The notes beneath the pieces are model-generated. The model ran no database searches. It worked only from the letters and a program-made list of their open reading frames with translations, and was not told the origin of the DNA. A DNA stretch of 5,031 nt from Opitutales bacterium. Its GTDB lineage: Bacteria; Verrucomicrobiota; Verrucomicrobiia; Opitutales; JAFGAQ01. This document shows positions 4,939-5,031 of the stretch, piece by piece. Location of the stretch: NCBI GenBank assembly GCA_028704125.1, contig JAQVLM010000279.1, forward strand, positions 1 through 5,031, written 5' to 3'. Both the position numbers and the translations under genes were made by a program. The first letter of the stretch is position 1; every line of letters starts with the position of its first letter.

Positions 4939-5031
4939 GTGGGGCGTGAAAAACCCATCTGATGAGTGCTTGGTGATAGATTTGTGAAGCGCGGGTGAAT
5001 GCAGGGTAATACTCTGTAAATGGCTCTGATT

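Noticed and set aside
4556..4958. Minus-strand frames antisense to the TPR-like gene (4556-4933 and 4635-4958)
   Set aside because: The plus frame has TPR-like periodicity and coding-like composition. The antisense frames have no motif.
4939..4960. TGGG...CCCA pairing after the TPR-like gene as a terminator
   Set aside because: The stem is only 4 bp with a 10-nt loop and no following T-run.
4982..5031. Promoter-like TTGTGA (4982-4987), 17 bp, GGTAAT (5005-5010), and an ATG at 5020 that could open a downstream gene
   Set aside because: Both hexamers are weak, only four codons are visible before the window ends, and no well-spaced Shine-Dalgarno is present. It cannot be supported from this window.
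1..5031. CRISPR array, tRNA/rRNA genes, insertion sequences, phage or defence genes
   Set aside because: No regularly spaced direct repeats, cloverleaf sequences, transposase motifs or terminal inverted repeats were seen on reading both strands. The genes are housekeeping types.

Overview
The window looks like an ordinary chromosomal housekeeping segment from a Gram-negative-type bacterium. The best guess at lineage is Verrucomicrobiota, Opitutae-like. That guess rests on the style of the zinc-free L32 protein, the extended N-terminus of UppP, the TrpD subtype and the weak Shine-Dalgarno usage. It comes from family knowledge and memory, not from a search. Base composition is moderately GC-rich and similar across all genes, and no mobile element, tRNA, rRNA or CRISPR array is visible.

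Layout, left to right. Positions 1-205 (minus) hold the N-terminal 68 codons of plsX, cut by the window edge. Positions 254-433 (minus) hold rpmF (ribosomal protein L32). rpmF and plsX form the widely conserved rpmF-plsX pair, and a sigma70-like promoter lies just upstream of rpmF. Positions 557-1552 (minus) hold uppP/bacA, an undecaprenyl-diphosphate phosphatase with an unusual N-terminal extension that looks like a signal sequence. A 155-bp divergent intergenic region follows. Positions 1708-2772 (plus) hold trpD, which overlaps glmM (2769-4121, plus) by 4 bases (ATGA). A 178-bp gap then contains a short hairpin, a possible 35-codon small ORF, a candidate promoter and a strong inverted repeat. 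That repeat sits against the start codon of a TPR-like hypothetical gene (4300-4938, plus). The last 93 bases hold no convincing gene.

Functionally, most of the window concerns cell-envelope supply: PlsX makes acyl-phosphate for phospholipids, UppP recycles the undecaprenyl carrier for peptidoglycan, and GlmM makes glucosamine-1-phosphate for UDP-GlcNAc. TrpD, a tryptophan-pathway enzyme, is translationally coupled to GlmM without other trp genes in view. The TPR-like protein has no assignable function. No clearly new multi-gene system is present. The items most worth a second look are the start-codon-proximal inverted repeat at 4269-4297, the trpD/glmM coupling, the UppP extension and the small ORF after glmM.
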